Notes: a model not told the origin generated them from the letters alone. DNA of 64,000 nucleotides from Ancistrus triradiatus (GCA_025084515.1 JAJAGP010000348.1:303501-367500), one strand, 5' to 3'. Shown: positions 35,301 through 45,914, numbered from the stretch's first letter. Made by a program: numbers and translations.

Positions 35301-38300
35301 TGCACAATCCTGTTTAAGTTTTAGTCAAATGGTTATACATATCCTCCTCTTTAGGTTAAACTCTGAATATATAAAATTTGGATATTTCCATTTCCAAGTT
35401 TGGTCTCAACAGTCTTCTGTATATTGACAGTGTATTCTCTTTTGTCATTGTTACAGACAACTTGACAAGCCAGTTTTCTCGCCCAACCAGTCCTGTTGCA
35501 GAGTGTCATTCTGGGGCACCCCTCCCTTCCTATCGTCCTCTCACCCCTACAGGGATCCTGCTTCATCCCCCTGAGCGCAGTCACAGTCCACATCTGCTGT
35601 CCCCTGAGCATGTCCATCCCTTCCGCAACAACAGGCCCGAGTATGGTCCAGCACTCATCCAAATTCCCCACTTTAAGGAGTCCGGCCTCAATCATTCATA
35701 CCTGAGGCTGAAGTCTCACTCTAATAGCTCTAGCTCCAGGTGAGGTGACATACAGTATGGATCCAGAGGGGTTTAATACTGTGAAGTGAAGCTCCTGGTG
35801 TACCATAATTCTACAGAAATTAGTGTTCACATAAATTAATTGCATTAATAGGGTTGACCATGGCTTGAGCTTGGTTTTAAAGACGGCTGCCTTGTGAATC
35901 CTGCAATGTGCCCCCATAATTCACCATAATTTTGCTATTTTGCAGCCCTGTTGCGACACCAGTGCTGCCTAGACGGGAAATATGTTTAGATGAGGCTGCC
36001 CTGAAGCTGCAGATTCCACCACACACAGGCAGGAAGCACACACCTTCCAACAGTACCCCTTCTACTCCAGAGATGAAGCTGCGTAGAGGACAATATCAGA
36101 GGTCAGTAAAAAAAAAAAAAACTAAATCCTTTTTCACCCTTCAACCACAGGTAGCAGATTTTTTGTCATCCACACTTACAGTGGTGTGAACCCTTTAGAA
36201 TTTCTATAATTCTGCATAAATATGACCTAAAACATCATCAGACTTTCACACAAGTCCTAAAAGCAGAAAAAGAAAACCCACTTAAACAAATGAGATAAAA
36301 ATATTATACTTGCTCATTTATTTATTGAGGAATATGATCCAATATTACATATTAGTGAGTGGCAAAGTATGTGAACCTTTGCTTTCAGTATCTGGTGTGA
36401 CCCCCCTGTGCAGCAATAACTGCAACTAAACGTTTCCTGTAACTGTTGATCAGTCCTGCACACCGGCTTGGAGGAATTTTAGTCCATTCCTCCGTACAGA
36501 ACAGCTTCAGCTCTGGGATGTTGGTGGGTTTCCTCACATTAACTGCTCACTTCAGGTCCTTCCACAACATTTCGATTGGATTAAGGTCAGGACTTTGACT
36601 TGGCCATTCCAAAACATTAACTTTATTCTTCTTTAACCATTCTTTGGTAGAACGACTTGTGTGCTTAGGGTCGTTGTCTACTTGCATGACCCACCTTCTC
36701 TTGAGATTCAGTTCATGGACAGATGTCCTGACATTTTTCTTTTAGAGTTCTCTGATATAATTTAGAATTAATTGTTCCATCAATGATGGGCAGCCATCCT
36801 GACCCAGATGCAGCAAAACAGGCCATAACGCTTTTCTTTTAAACCAAAAAGTTGTATTTTGGTCTCATTCGTCCATAAAACATTCTTCCAATAGCCTTCT
36901 GACTTGTCCATGTGATGTTTAGCGAACTGCAGATGAGCAGCAATGTTCTTTTTGGAGAGCAGTGGCTTTCTCCTTGCAACCCTGCCATGCACACCATTGT
37001 AGTTCAGTGTTGTTTTGATGGTGGACTCATGAACATTAACATTAGCCAATGTGAGAGAGGTCTTCAGTTGCTTAGAAGTTACCCTGGGGTCCTTTGTGAC
37101 CTTGCCAACTATTACGCGTCTGGCTCTTGGAGTGATCTTTGTTGGTTGACCACTCCTGGGGAGTCTAACAATGGTCTTGAATTTCCTCCATTTGTACACA
37201 ATCTGTCTGACTTTGGACTGGTGGAACCCAAACATGGTTTTGTAACCTTTTTCAGCCTGATGAGCATCAACAACTCTTTTTCTGAGGTCCACAGAAATCT
37301 CCTTTGTTCGTGCCATGATACACTTCCACAAACATGTGTTGTGAAGAGCAGACTTTGATAGATCCCTGTTCTTTAAATAAAACATTGCTTGAAAATTTCA
37401 TCTTCAAATTAACTGCTAGAGGTTCACATACTTTTACCACTCACTAATATGTAATATTGGATCATTTTCCTCAATAAATAAATGACTGAGTATAATATTT
37501 TTGTTTCATTTGTTTGAGTGGGTTCTCTTTATCTACTTTTAGGACTTGTGTGAAAATCTGATGATGTTTTAGGTCATATTTATGCAGAAAATTCTAAAGG
37601 GTTCACAAACTTTCAAGCACCACTGTAACCTGGAAAGACACACTGTGTGATAGGGATGGGAGAAAAAATCGATTATTAGATGCATTGCGATGAGGACGTG
37701 AACGATTCTGAATCGATTCACAAATGTCAAAAAGTGGTGTCTGTGGTGTCTGTGGTGTACACATATACAATAGATACACAACAGACATGAACAAGCAACG
37801 TCAACGCTTCCACCCAATTTGGAGAGGGTGAAGTGAATTACAACTCACAACTTTTCTTACCAGGTATTTGCATTTGGATTTAGTCATTCAGAGCCAGGGC
37901 TTTCGCACTATGTTACGCACTTTGGAGACGCAATATGGCGTCCCGTCTCAAAGATATTTCATGCTAACCATGAAATCAAGAAGACTTTGAAAAGACTCTG
38001 GAAATATTTTTAGACTGCAGTCTAACATTCTCTCACATCTAAAGAGTTTTTAGTCACAGACTATGATTTTGCAAATGCTGGGGATCTTGCCTGGTCACTA
38101 TTTGCAAGACGCCCACTAGATTCCTTTTGAGATAATTTGAAACGCCTAAGAATAATCAATCAGCAAATAAAAAACATCATAGACAGCCACAGAGGCTGTT
38201 AAGTTAAGAGCTCAAGTTAAGACTTCAGACTTATTAACCAAGGTTGATTTTATCGGAACGTCATGAGAATAAGACTGACTTTAGACCGCTGTCCTACCCA

Positions 38301-39170
38301 CTTTACACCAAACTATTGACATTATGTCAGCACAACTGAATTACTGTGGGAAAGAAAAGATGAATCAAGATGCATTGATAATTGATTAATAATCGTATTG
38401 CAGCCCTCTGCGAGATATAGAACAGGTCTCACATAAATTGGCCTTGAAATATATGTTTGAAACACTTGACTGTCTTTTGATTTTGGTGGTTTGGGTAATG
38501 GTTACAAATATTTCACAGTGTTCCCAGCAGTGGGCAGCCAAACAATGCAGAGCGAGACAAAGGGATGATTCAGAGTTCCCAGATATGCCTTGCACCTGAG
38601 CACCCTCATATGAAGTCACCAGTGGGAAACCCAGCATATCACTCAGTAGCTCACAGTAGCTCTGAGCACTCATCGGCATCTTCTTGCATCAGATCAACCT
38701 TCCGGGAGTTTCCTGCCGAGCCAGAGTGGCAATGCCAACCACAGTACCCCAGATACCAATATGCTAATCACCCAGTCTCCCCGACCTACATACCTCTCAA
38801 CTACCACAGAAACACCACAGCCCAGTTTTCCCACAACATCTACAGAGGACACATAGATGAAGGAAGAAACTATGATCTGAACATGAGAAGGATGTATGGT
38901 AGGCACCATCCCGCTCCACCTTACAACAATGACCAGTATTGGGGACATGACAATTACTGGTATGAGGAGACACCACTTCACCAGCAGGGGTGCAGACTGA
39001 TACCCCAACATGTGAATTACCCCCAAATGTGGGCCCCGTCTCTCAGAGAGTACCCCCAGCATCCTAGAAGTGCTTCCCACACCAGGTGGTTTCAGAACCA
39101 ATCAAGTCGTGGCATGAGTGCTGCTAGCTGCACGTACCCCAGTCATGGTCTGTGGGCTCGTGTCCAGTAG
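29278..39170 (+). CDS. inava: Innate immunity activator protein (INAVA), eight coding exons
   Basis: Coding exons are 29278-29332, 30847-30977, 33315-33437, 34234-34456, 34595-34648, 35457-35739, 35946-36101 and 38531-39170. All have GT/AG junctions and join in phase to 1665 bases, or 554 residues plus stop. The N-terminus MDAKDEVHETDSGI matches the mammalian MESKDEVSDTDSGI start region. The CUPID domain (DUF3338) follows at about residues 30-165, with ELRKLCIREAELTGRLP, YPLMPGEKSPQIRRRIGAAFKLD and a basic coiled-coil helix. INAVA binds cytohesins, helps E3-ligase activity in NOD2/NF-kB signalling and supports epithelial junctions. The acidic-serine SQSASDDILLS block is also conserved. The C-terminal half is Pro/Tyr/His-rich and diverged. 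At 554 residues it is shorter than human INAVA (about 660). FRMD4 and CCDC120 share the domain, but this gene lacks a FERM domain and sits beside GPR25. Confidence 0.9.
29612..30112 (-). repeat. Rpt-1 interspersed repeat, copy 4
   Basis: Shares GGCATTTCTAGACTACTTGA, GGGGCACA, CTGTGCATAAAA, GGGCATTACTCTG, GCTATAAGCTATCATTACCT, TGCATTATGGAAAATGTAGT and GCACAGCAACATTTTACTG-type blocks with the other copies. Located in INAVA intron 1. The strand relative to other copies is tentative. Confidence 0.5.
30847..30977 (+). CDS. inava: inava coding exon 2
   Basis: Encodes residues 19-62, including LELCVLELRKLCIREA at the start of the CUPID domain. Acceptor TTGACTAG, donor GTGAGT. Confidence 0.88.
31079..32835 (+). 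mobile_element. Tc1-C (mariner-like) element, interrupted
   Basis: The left part has CAGATCTGCAACACATTCTA, a variant of this family's CCAAAAAAGTTGGGA end. The middle encodes transposase scraps such as the sense text CACCACACAGTGAAAAAGTC and CACACCTTAAGATGTGTTTG. The right end is CATACTGTCCCAACTTCTTT at about 32800. About 32100-32740 seems to be a separate insertion rich in GGTGGTACTTG. The element lies in inava intron 2. Confidence 0.6.
33315..33437 (+). CDS. inava: inava coding exon 3
   Basis: Exactly 41 codons in phase 0, with ELTGRLPHDYPLMPGEKSP and RRRIGAAFKLDE, the most conserved signature of the CUPID domain. Acceptor TTTCATACAG, donor GTAATG. Confidence 0.92.
33555..34175. repeat. Small non-autonomous element in inava intron 3
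   Basis: Both ends carry related text, CAGATTTCTGCAGTTATCTGATTATT at 33560 and TGATTTTCTGCAGTTATCGGATTATTA at 34136. Repeated ATCTGATT words lie between. This suggests a hAT-like miniature element, but end structure and target duplication were not resolved. Confidence 0.4.
34234..34456 (+). CDS. inava: inava coding exon 4
   Basis: Charged helical segment of the CUPID domain (EAKLALQQQIYVATCKL, KREEQKLKELQETVCRLKQ), consistent with a coiled coil. Ends in phase 1 before GTGAGG. Confidence 0.9.
34595..34648 (+). CDS. inava: inava coding exon 5
   Basis: A 54-base exon encoding SQSASDDILLSVSEVMDK, matching the SASDDSSLS region of mammalian INAVA. Acceptor TTTCCAG, donor GTAAAT. Confidence 0.85.
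34692..34775 (+). mobile_element. Tc1-D terminal inverted repeat fragment
   Basis: TACAGTGGGGCAAAAAGTATTTAGTCAGCCACTGATTG is the end that, in inverted form, terminates the Tc1-D copy at 49770. Only one end is present. Confidence 0.7.
34810..35312 (-). mobile_element. Tc1-B deletion derivative
   Basis: Bounded by ACTGTGAAAAAGTCTTAGGCCACCAT and the inverse ATGGTGGCCTAAGACTTTTGCAC, about 500 bp apart. The - strand interior carries a short transposase block (CACCCTGATTCTCTTC and GGTTTCTTGGCTGCTACCC reversed, the KKPLLS-type turn). Compare the 62866-63386 copy. Confidence 0.65.
35457..35739 (+). CDS. inava: inava coding exon 6
   Basis: Pro/Ser/His-rich linker ending LRLKSHSNSSSSR, probably disordered. 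Acceptor TTGTTACAG, donor GTGAGG. Confidence 0.85.
35946..36101 (+). CDS. inava: inava coding exon 7
   Basis: Encodes SPVATPVLPRREICLDEAAL and GRKHTPSNSTPSTPEMK, a basic Ser/Thr-Pro-rich stretch. The donor GTCAGT runs straight into a 14-base A tract. A complete Tc1-A transposon begins 77 bases later. Confidence 0.83.
36179..37625 (-). mobile_element. Complete Tc1-A transposon in inava intron 7
   Basis: The 1447-bp unit starts CAGTGGTG and ends CACCACTG, flanked by TA on both sides (36177 and 37626), the Tc1 target. The terminal inverted repeats run for roughly 100 bases (AACCCTTTAGAATTT, TGCATAAATATGACCTAAAA, CACACAAGTCCTAAAAG). The left repeat lacks about ten bases found in the right one. 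Transposase is on the - strand. Confidence 0.88.
36780..37311 (-). pseudogene. Tc1-A transposase, N-terminal part open
   Basis: Starting at MARTKEIS (ATG near 37311) the frame shows the first helix-turn-helix (LRKRVVDAHQAEKGYKTM), a second DNA-binding block (SKVRQIVYKWRKF), the GRP-like PRSGQPTKIT, and RKPLLSKKN. It continues to WKNVLWTNETKIQLFG, where the first catalytic Asp of the DE(T)K block is Asn. Downstream it runs out of frame, although C-terminal DNA is present. Inactive. Confidence 0.8.
37640..38412. mobile_element. hAT-like non-autonomous element in inava intron 7
   Basis: The left end is GGGATGGGAGAAAAAATCGATTATTAGATGCATTG. The right end is GATGCATTGATAATTGATTAATAATCGTATTGCAGCCCT, roughly its inverse. 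This 'ATCGAT...GCAGCCC' pattern is typical of small hAT-derived fish repeats. It ends about 120 bases before the last INAVA exon. Confidence 0.45.
38531..39170 (+). CDS. inava: inava coding exon 8 (terminal)
   Basis: Acceptor TTCCCAGCAG. Encodes 213 residues rich in Tyr, His, Pro and Asn, followed by a TAG stop. The frame agrees with exon 7 and the open length is far above chance. The sequence has little similarity to the mammalian C-terminus and ends HGLWARVQ. Confidence 0.8.
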
Positions 39171-39327
39171 CAACCGTTCATTCTTCACAAACTGGTATAC
39201 TACTAGATTATTCCTTCTTACAGTACAGAGAGAGAATTTTTGCAGCTCTATAGGTATCGTATTGCAGATGCATAGGCACTGTTTTAAGCCTCATGATGAC
39301 AGCTAACCCACAAGATTATTTTAGCAA

Positions 39328-39329
<2 letters not shown>

Positions 39330-39415
<86 letters not shown>
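39330..39415. repeat. (TA)n microsatellite in inava 3' UTR
   Basis: Forty-two uninterrupted TA units about 160 bases after the stop. Confidence 0.97.
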
Positions 39416-39418
<3 letters not shown>

Positions 39419-39670
39419 TGCAACACAAGAAGCTAATATTAGGTCGTCTTGGGTAGTATTCATAGTGCAGTTAATACACGTTTCCCTTGGGCAATATCCA
39501 TCAGCCTCAGCAGTATTAACCTCTGTCTGACAGTGTATGACATCTTGCTGGATATTCCACCATGAAGCTGCTTTGCGTAATATAAAATACACAATACATA
39601 TGACAGAGTGCCATTTGAACAGTTTGGCTACATACAACGTTTACACTCACCTTTATGCTGGTAGTAGGTC

Positions 39671-39676
39671 AATAAA
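39671..39676 (+). promoter_or_regulatory. Candidate poly(A) signal of inava
   Basis: AATAAA 501 bases after the stop codon. A second candidate lies near 40312. Confidence 0.45.
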
Positions 39677-39869
39677 ATATACTATTTTAAGATCTGTACT
39701 AGATCAGATTCTGTTCTTAAATCTTTAACATCTGCATGAATCAGAAAATGAAGTTCAGTGCCCGGTTGCATGAAACACATAAAAGTGCCTTAAGCTGAAT
39801 TATTTAGTGTTGCATAAAATCCCTCAAATGCTTCTTTGACAGAATTTTAGAACTATTGAATATTTTTTT

Positions 39870-40080
39870 TGTTGAATTTCGAGAACAAACTCATAATTCA
39901 AGAATAGAGTTGTAGTTAAATTCTCTGTCTCTCATTCACAGTTAGGCTAGTGTAAAATCTCAGCATTTCGACTTTATTCTCGAAATACTACAACTTTATT
40001 CTTGAAATATGAGTTTATTCTCGAAATATTGTTATTTTATTCTTGAAATAATGTGAGTTTATTGTTGAAATCCAAACAAA
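39870..40080. repeat. Degenerate tandem TTTATTCTCGAAATA repeats
   Basis: Six or more units of about 20-25 bp of the form ACTTTATTCTTGAAATAT or its variants, with an inverted-like TTTCGAGAACAAACTCATAATTC at the left. Similar repeats are common in fish genomes. Confidence 0.6.
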
Positions 40081-40081
40081 A

Positions 40082-41100
40082 TAATTTACAGTGGCCCTAA
40101 AAAGCCGATGTATGTATCACTTAACTAGAAGAAAACAGTAATGGATTTACTGCAATGACTGAGGTTTTGTTGCAGTAAAGTTCCACTGTTTCCATGACAA
40201 TTAGTCATTAATGGAAAAAAAACCATTCACTGAATACCGCTGTTTGAAAGCTGTTTGAAATACATTATACTTATTATTTATTTGCATATTTTCTTTGTTA
40301 TTTTAAAGAGGAATAAAATCTTCATCTTCAAAAATCTATAGAAGCTCAGCTATGTTCTCAGTTGTTTAAGACGTAAGATGAGGTTTTGTGTCTCTTAAAT
40401 AATTTGAAGGGAATTTAAGGAGTTTTATGCAACACTTAATGGGAAGATTCGATACTTAAGGGAACATTTAAGGGTTTTTGACTACTTCCCTTAAAAAAGG
40501 TTACACTCAAGGCATTTTTTGTGGAAAATTTGTAATTAGAACTGACCAAGGTGATGATATGTCAAGGGTGCTGAGGGGTCCATATCAGTGCGACAACCCT
40601 AGAATCCCTGGTGTTGAGGAGAGGATGCTGGTTGTCCTCTACACCCTTCACAACAGTTTAGTCAAACAGTGGCAAGACTAATCATCACAGTTCAGCACAA
40701 AGCTAAATGACTTCACAATGTCAGTCCAGCATGTGAGAGAAGACAACATACAGCCTCCATTTGTGTGTTTATTTATGTAATAAATCATAAAGTCAGTCAC
40801 TTGAATAGACTTGCGTATTTTAACCCAGCATTGTATTGTGATCGAAACTTGGCTCACTTGTTCACTTTATGGCTTTATGAATTTTGTGTCACTGTAAGTG
40901 TTCTTATTTGATGTGCCTTGTATGCTGCTGTAACGACAATAGATTTCCTTCAGAATTCATAAAATAAACCATGTATCTGCTTAAATGTCTTTCTTCCTGT
41001 CTTGCAATTGATTGAATTCCACAGGGTCCAGCTGAAATGGTCCAACATTTATTACCAGATTCAAATTCTGCTTTCAAGGACTGCTTATTATCTGTACAGA
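40082..41100. other. Intergenic, no gene recognised
   Basis: Contains a weak peptide-like stretch around 40545-40680, resembling the end of a harbinger-type protein (GAGGAGAGGATG..., ACAACAGTTTAGTCAAACAGTGG). It is too short to call. Confidence 0.3.
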
Positions 41101-41102
41101 AT

Positions 41103-42060
41103 AAGGTGCTTGAAAATGTGTGAACACTTTAGAATTTTCTATAGTTCTGCAACTATATGAGCTACAGAAAAAGAGCTGTTGATGCTCGTCAGGCTGGAAG
41201 AGGTTACAAAACCATCTCTAAAGAGTTTGGACTAATCCACAGCCAGACAAACTAAGAAATTCAAGAACATCCTCCAGCCCCCAGCCAATGTTCCTCAAAG
41301 AACGATTGAAAGGGATTTACATATTTGTTTCTATACAGTGCATAATATCATCAAACCATTCAAGGAATCTGGAGGTATTTCAGTGCATAAAGGGCAAGGG
41401 CACAAGCCTAAACTGAACACCCCTGATCTCAGGTGGCACTGCATCAGGAACAGTCATTCATCAATAGCTGATACAAGCACATGGGCAAGTAATTATTTTG
41501 CCAAACCTTTATCAAGCACTACAATACTGAGTTACATTCAAAAACGCCACTTAAAATGTTATTGTGTAAAAAAAGCTTCGTGTTAACCATATCCAGAAGC
41601 GGTGTTGACTTCTCTGGGCTCAGAGGCATCTAGGCCCAGTACTGTGCTGGCCTGCCCACAGTGCAGACCTGTCCCCAAAGGAGAATGTGTGGAGAATTTT
41701 GAAACGAAAAATGCAACGACGACAGCCTCGTACTATTGCACACCTTAAGACGTGTTTGCAGGAGGAATGGGACAAAAACCACCAGAAACACTAAATCACT
41801 TGGTACCATTGGTGCCAAAATGTCTTTTAAGTGTTGTGAGAAGGAATGGCAACATTGCAAGTGGTAAATAATTTACCCTCCAACTTTGTTTGGAATGTGT
41901 TGCAGGTCTGAATGGATGTTTATTAACAAATGAAATGAAGTTTCAGTTCCAGACAAAACACGAAATATCTTGGATTTATGCTGTGTGCAATGAAATATTA
42001 GAAACACTGCGTTTCCTTTTAATTTGCATTTTTCCATACTGTCCCAACTTTTCTGATTTG
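41103..42060 (+). mobile_element. Chimeric Tc1-A / Tc1-C element
   Basis: 41103-41245 is the Tc1-A left end (GTGTGAACACTTTAGAATTTTCTATAG) and the transposase start region (KKRAVDARQAGRGYKTISKEFG). From about 41290 it reads as Tc1-C: GGGATTTACATATTT, TTCAAGGAATCTGGAGG, then CAGACCTGTCCCCAAAGGAG with transposase end KENVWRILKRKMQRRQPRTIAHLKT-like text. It ends CATACTGTCCCAACTTTTCTGATTTGG. Confidence 0.65.
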
Positions 42061-42064
42061 GCAT

Positions 42065-43200
42065 GCTTGCTTGACAGCATGCTTTTGATCATCTGGTGGA
42101 ACTGTTCCAATGTGCTCTGTCAATCAGGGTGGTAAACAATGTTAAGCTCACCATGACCTGTGAATCTCTGTGTGAGGTATCGTACAAACCATGAGCTGCT
42201 TCAGCCTGTGTCTGAGAAAAAGACTGAAGCAGGTGGCTGAGAAGGTGTGGAGGGGCTAGCAGATGCAGATGCATTATACAATTTCTTGGCAATAGATTTA
42301 TTGAATGTGAAATGCACAAAATAAAAAAAAAACATTTGAAAAGATATATAAATTATAGCAACTGAGATTAGCTGAAAATAACTAGGTAAGCAACAGATAA
42401 ATTAACAGTAAATTTACCTCGGATTGTGAAAGGAATATCAAGCAATGAAGCAAAAAATTAAGCTACTGTGTGGATGTGAGGTTTAACTTGTAAAGTTGTT
42501 TAGACTCAAACAGAATTAAGTAAAGAAATAACAACAACACACAAAAAAAACATTTTTATGATTGTTTGAGAGAGAACATAGACATTCTAAGAAACAGCAC
42601 TGTTACACACTCTTATTAGATGCATCCAACAAACAGTAGTACCTCAATAAAGATTAATAGAATTGTAAACTGTTAGAAATGTAAGTGATAGTAAAATAAG
42701 TATATTGCATTAAACAAAATATATCTTTTGTACTATTCAATATAGAGATCCTTAGCTTTCTTAAGTGTGGACACTTACATATGCACTGGGGTCCAAAAGT
42801 CTGAGACCTCTATTCAATACAATGTTTTGTGAAATCTTTTGATATATTTCAGAATTTATCAGTATTTGCTGTGTTCACCTTTTGCTGTAACGACAGTGTG
42901 CACTCGAGCAGGCAAGTTTATTAAAAATCTGGTGATTCATGCAATCTCAGCATTATTTAACAATTATTTAACAATACTTCAGAATTTATTCATGCAATCT
43001 CAGCATTATTTAACAATATTTCCAAGAGCATCTTGTATTGTTACTGAATGCTTAGATTTCTCTGTCTTAAAGTCCATGACAATCAGCACTGATTGATCTT
43101 CTTCGGTCTACAAGTAGCTTTTGCAAGTTTTGAGGTATGTTTAGGATCCTTCTCCACAGAGACAAAAGCATATTTTCACCAGTGCTCTCAGACTGTCAAC

Positions 43201-43240
<40 letters not shown>

Positions 43241-44030
43241 CATGTGAGGTATGTGTAGTGTGTAGTTACTCCCACACAATCTCCTGCATCTAAATGAGTG
43301 CAATTAGTGTGACTGGGCTGTAAAACCAGACTGCCATGTGTTGATCTGACTCTGAAGTGTGCTAAAACGTAAACAGCAGTACAAGTTGTGAGAAAATGAA
43401 TGTCATGGAGTGGAAAATGAATCACGTTCAGTATGGTAAAAGACACTCATTCAAGGTAGTCCCCAGAGTTAAGAAAACCAATTTTCTTATTTGAAACAGC
43501 AGTTAAAATACAGAAAAAGGAACCTCTAAATTCTAGGTGACTTGTTCAACCAGTTAGCTAAAATTGACAGGAATTCTATTCTAAGACACAGGAGGAACAC
43601 TTATGTGAAAGGATGAGTCCTGCTATGAAGGCGAGGTGAGGCGTAACCAAATATTAGAGAAGAAAAAATGCAAGTGCTTAATTTATATTTAAATTAATCT
43701 CCCATAGTTTTGAACAAGTTTTTAATTTGCTCCTGGTTTGAACAAGGATTTAATGTGAACAATGTATTTTGTGATGTTTTAGAGATTTTTCTGCATTTAA
43801 TGATAACAAAAAGAAATTTGGCTCTTAAAGTGAAAAATGTAAAGAACGTTTAGCGGTTCACAATGTTAAACTTCTTGTTAGTAAGAAGAAAACCCCAACC
43901 AACCAAACAAACAAATTAACCAATTTTTATCAAGGGGAAAGTAAGAAATGAATGGCCTTGAAATTTCCTGTACATAACTTGGTGCTGAGCCGAGCCCATC
44001 CCAGAAAGTTCAATTCAAGTTAAAGTTTTT
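42065..44030. other. Intergenic, mostly unassigned
   Basis: Holds the TG microsatellite at 43204-43234. The 42780-42850 stretch (CACTGGGGTCCAAAAGTCTGAGACC) looks like another Tc1-type end. No gene is recognised. Confidence 0.35.
43204..43242. repeat. (TG)n microsatellite
   Basis: TG run followed by CGCGCACA. Confidence 0.95.
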
Positions 44031-44034
44031 ACTT

Positions 44035-44530
44035 TGGTCATGCAGCAAGACAACGAGCTTAAGTACACAAGCCGTTCTACCAAAGAAGGGTTAAAGAAGA
44101 ATAAAGTTAATGTTCTGGATTGGCCAAGTCAAAGTCCTGACCTTAATCCAATAGAAATGTTGTGGAAGGACCTGAAGTGAGCAGTTAATGTGAGGAAACC
44201 CACCAACATCCCAGAGCTGAAGCTGTTCTGTACGGAGGAATGGACTAAAATTCCTCCAAGCCGGTGTGCAGGACTGATCAACAGTTACAGGAAACGTTTA
44301 GTTGCAGTTATTGCTGCACAGGAGGGTCACATACTTTTGCCACTCACTAATATGTAATATTGGATCATTTTCCTCAATATATAAATGACCAAGTATAATA
44401 TTTTGTCTCATTTGTTTAACTGGGTTCTCTTTGTCTCCTTTTAGAACTTGTGTGAAAATCTGATGAGGTTTTAGTTATGCAGAAATATAGAAAATTCTAA
44501 AGGGTTCACAAACTTTCAAGCATCACTGTT
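44035..44530 (+). mobile_element. Tc1-A 3' half
   Basis: The + strand encodes the transposase end: QQDNELKYTSRS, then WPSQSPDLNPIEMLWKDLK with an internal stop, then the NSYRKRLVAVIAAQ tail. It is followed by the Tc1-A terminal repeat ending TTCAAGCATCACTG at about 44528. Confidence 0.8.
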
Positions 44531-45025
44531 TATGTGGTCTTATATCAGTGTTATAAAAGTCTAGACCTAAAATAAGCAATGGCAAGAAAAATAACTCCCT
44601 ATACTAATGAGGAAGAAGCACTGAAAGGAACCACAGAGACTGAACAATAGTTAAAGTAATTTGAAACTTTATTTAAGTAAATATATATATAACAGAGCTG
44701 ATTGTCTGTGTAACATTAGGAATAATAGTCTAGGCAGGTGAACTATAGCAGCTAATAGTCACTAAGGTGATAATGCATGTGGTAAAGTTAGGAAGGTTCA
44801 GGCAAGAAAGTTGTCTTTGTCTGAGACCTATCCAGAATGTTCCTTCTGCACAATGCAGAGTGCAAAAACACTTCAAATCCAACTGCTTTAACTCTGTTTC
44901 TCTGTTTTAGTCTGATTTACTAAGTTACTAATTTATTGTATCATAACTATGGTTTCTCTCATCTTACTGGCATGATGTTTAGACTGTTCACAGTTGCATC
45001 TATACAGTAACTGGTATCGATGTCT
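44531..45025. other. Intergenic, nothing recognised
   Basis: No coding or mobile-element signal that I can support. Confidence 0.3.
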
Positions 45026-45031
45026 TTGAAG

Positions 45032-45590
45032 TGTAGCCTCAGTGACTCAGTGGGTAGAACCAGCTATATGAAACGGCAGTGGTTGAGGGCTTACATTCAA
45101 TCTTAGGTGGACGTTGCAATGTGAAGGCTGAGTGGTGGTGTACTCCTAGTGTCTGTCCCAAGCCCAGATAAATCGGCAGTGTTGCATCAGAAAGGGATTC
45201 CACTGTAAAATCTGTACCAAATGTATGCAATGATTTGCTGTGATGACCCTAAAGCCAGCAGCTGGAAGAGGATCATCACCATCAGTGTCTTTTAAATAGT
45301 TTGTTCTGTTGTTCCATATTTGCAGTCTTCTGGTCAGATCTATCTGGCAGTACAAAACAAATGGATAAATATATGTATCAGCTTTGTGTCAGTCTGGATA
45401 AGGGCATCTTGGGCTAGAATCCCATGGGGCGAGAACCCACATGCACAGGGCAAGGAAGGAACCACCCTGGGCAGGGTGTCAGTCCATCATAGAGAACACA
45501 CACACACACAATGGGTGTGAGTGAGTTAAAGATGCCAGCTGACCTAACACATGTCTTTGGAATGTGGGAGGAAACCACAGTCCCAGATAG
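45032..45590 (+). mobile_element. SINE-like sequence(s)
   Basis: 45032-45105 resembles a tRNA-type head (CTCAGTGACTCAGTGGGTAGAAC). It is followed by AGAAAGGGATTCCACTGTAAAATCTG and ATGATTTGCTGTGATGACCC, blocks of widespread fish SINEs. 45398-45590 (GATAAGGGCATCTTGGGC, GTGTCAGTCCATCATAGAGAACACAC, TTTGGAATGTGGGAGGAAACC) is another common fish SINE tail type. One composite or two adjacent copies. Confidence 0.55.
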
Positions 45591-45714
45591 CAGACAGTTC
45601 TGTGTCTTACCGCATTACTGACTGGATCACTACCCAACTCATCCTGCCTTTGCACATGTACTCAATTTATGTTTGGATCTTTTCTGATTGGATGTAGTCT
45701 CTGCCAAACATTTT

Positions 45715-45895
45715 CGTCCCGTTTTTATTCGTTGACAAAAGTGTCAATTCATTTCGTGTTAGTTTTTGTGGTTTTTCATTCATTTTAGTTTAGTCATCGT
45801 CTCTTTTTTGTTAGAAAAAAAGCGTCATTGACGAAAACTATGACGAAAATCATCAGTCAACAAAATTAGCACTGGTTGAAGTTAACGCTGTCATT
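45715..45895. repeat. Small DNA element, GTCAAC/TGACGAAAA type
   Basis: TTCGTTGACAAAAGTG and the inverse-like GTCAGTCAACAAAATTAGCACTG, with GACGAAAACTATGACGAAAATCAT, delimit about 180 bp. They match a familiar class of short fish hAT-like repeats. Confidence 0.45.
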
Positions 45896-45914
45896 TGGCC
45901 ATGTGTGAGGGAAA

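Noticed and set aside
36912..37358. 148-codon + strand frame
   Set aside because: Antisense shadow of the Tc1-A transposase. The similar frame at 52212-52670 is the same shadow in another copy.
38694..39101. 135-codon frame on the - strand
   Set aside because: Antisense shadow of the in-phase terminal INAVA exon.
39284..39637. 117-codon - strand frame
   Set aside because: Mainly the translated (TA)n repeat in the inava 3' UTR.
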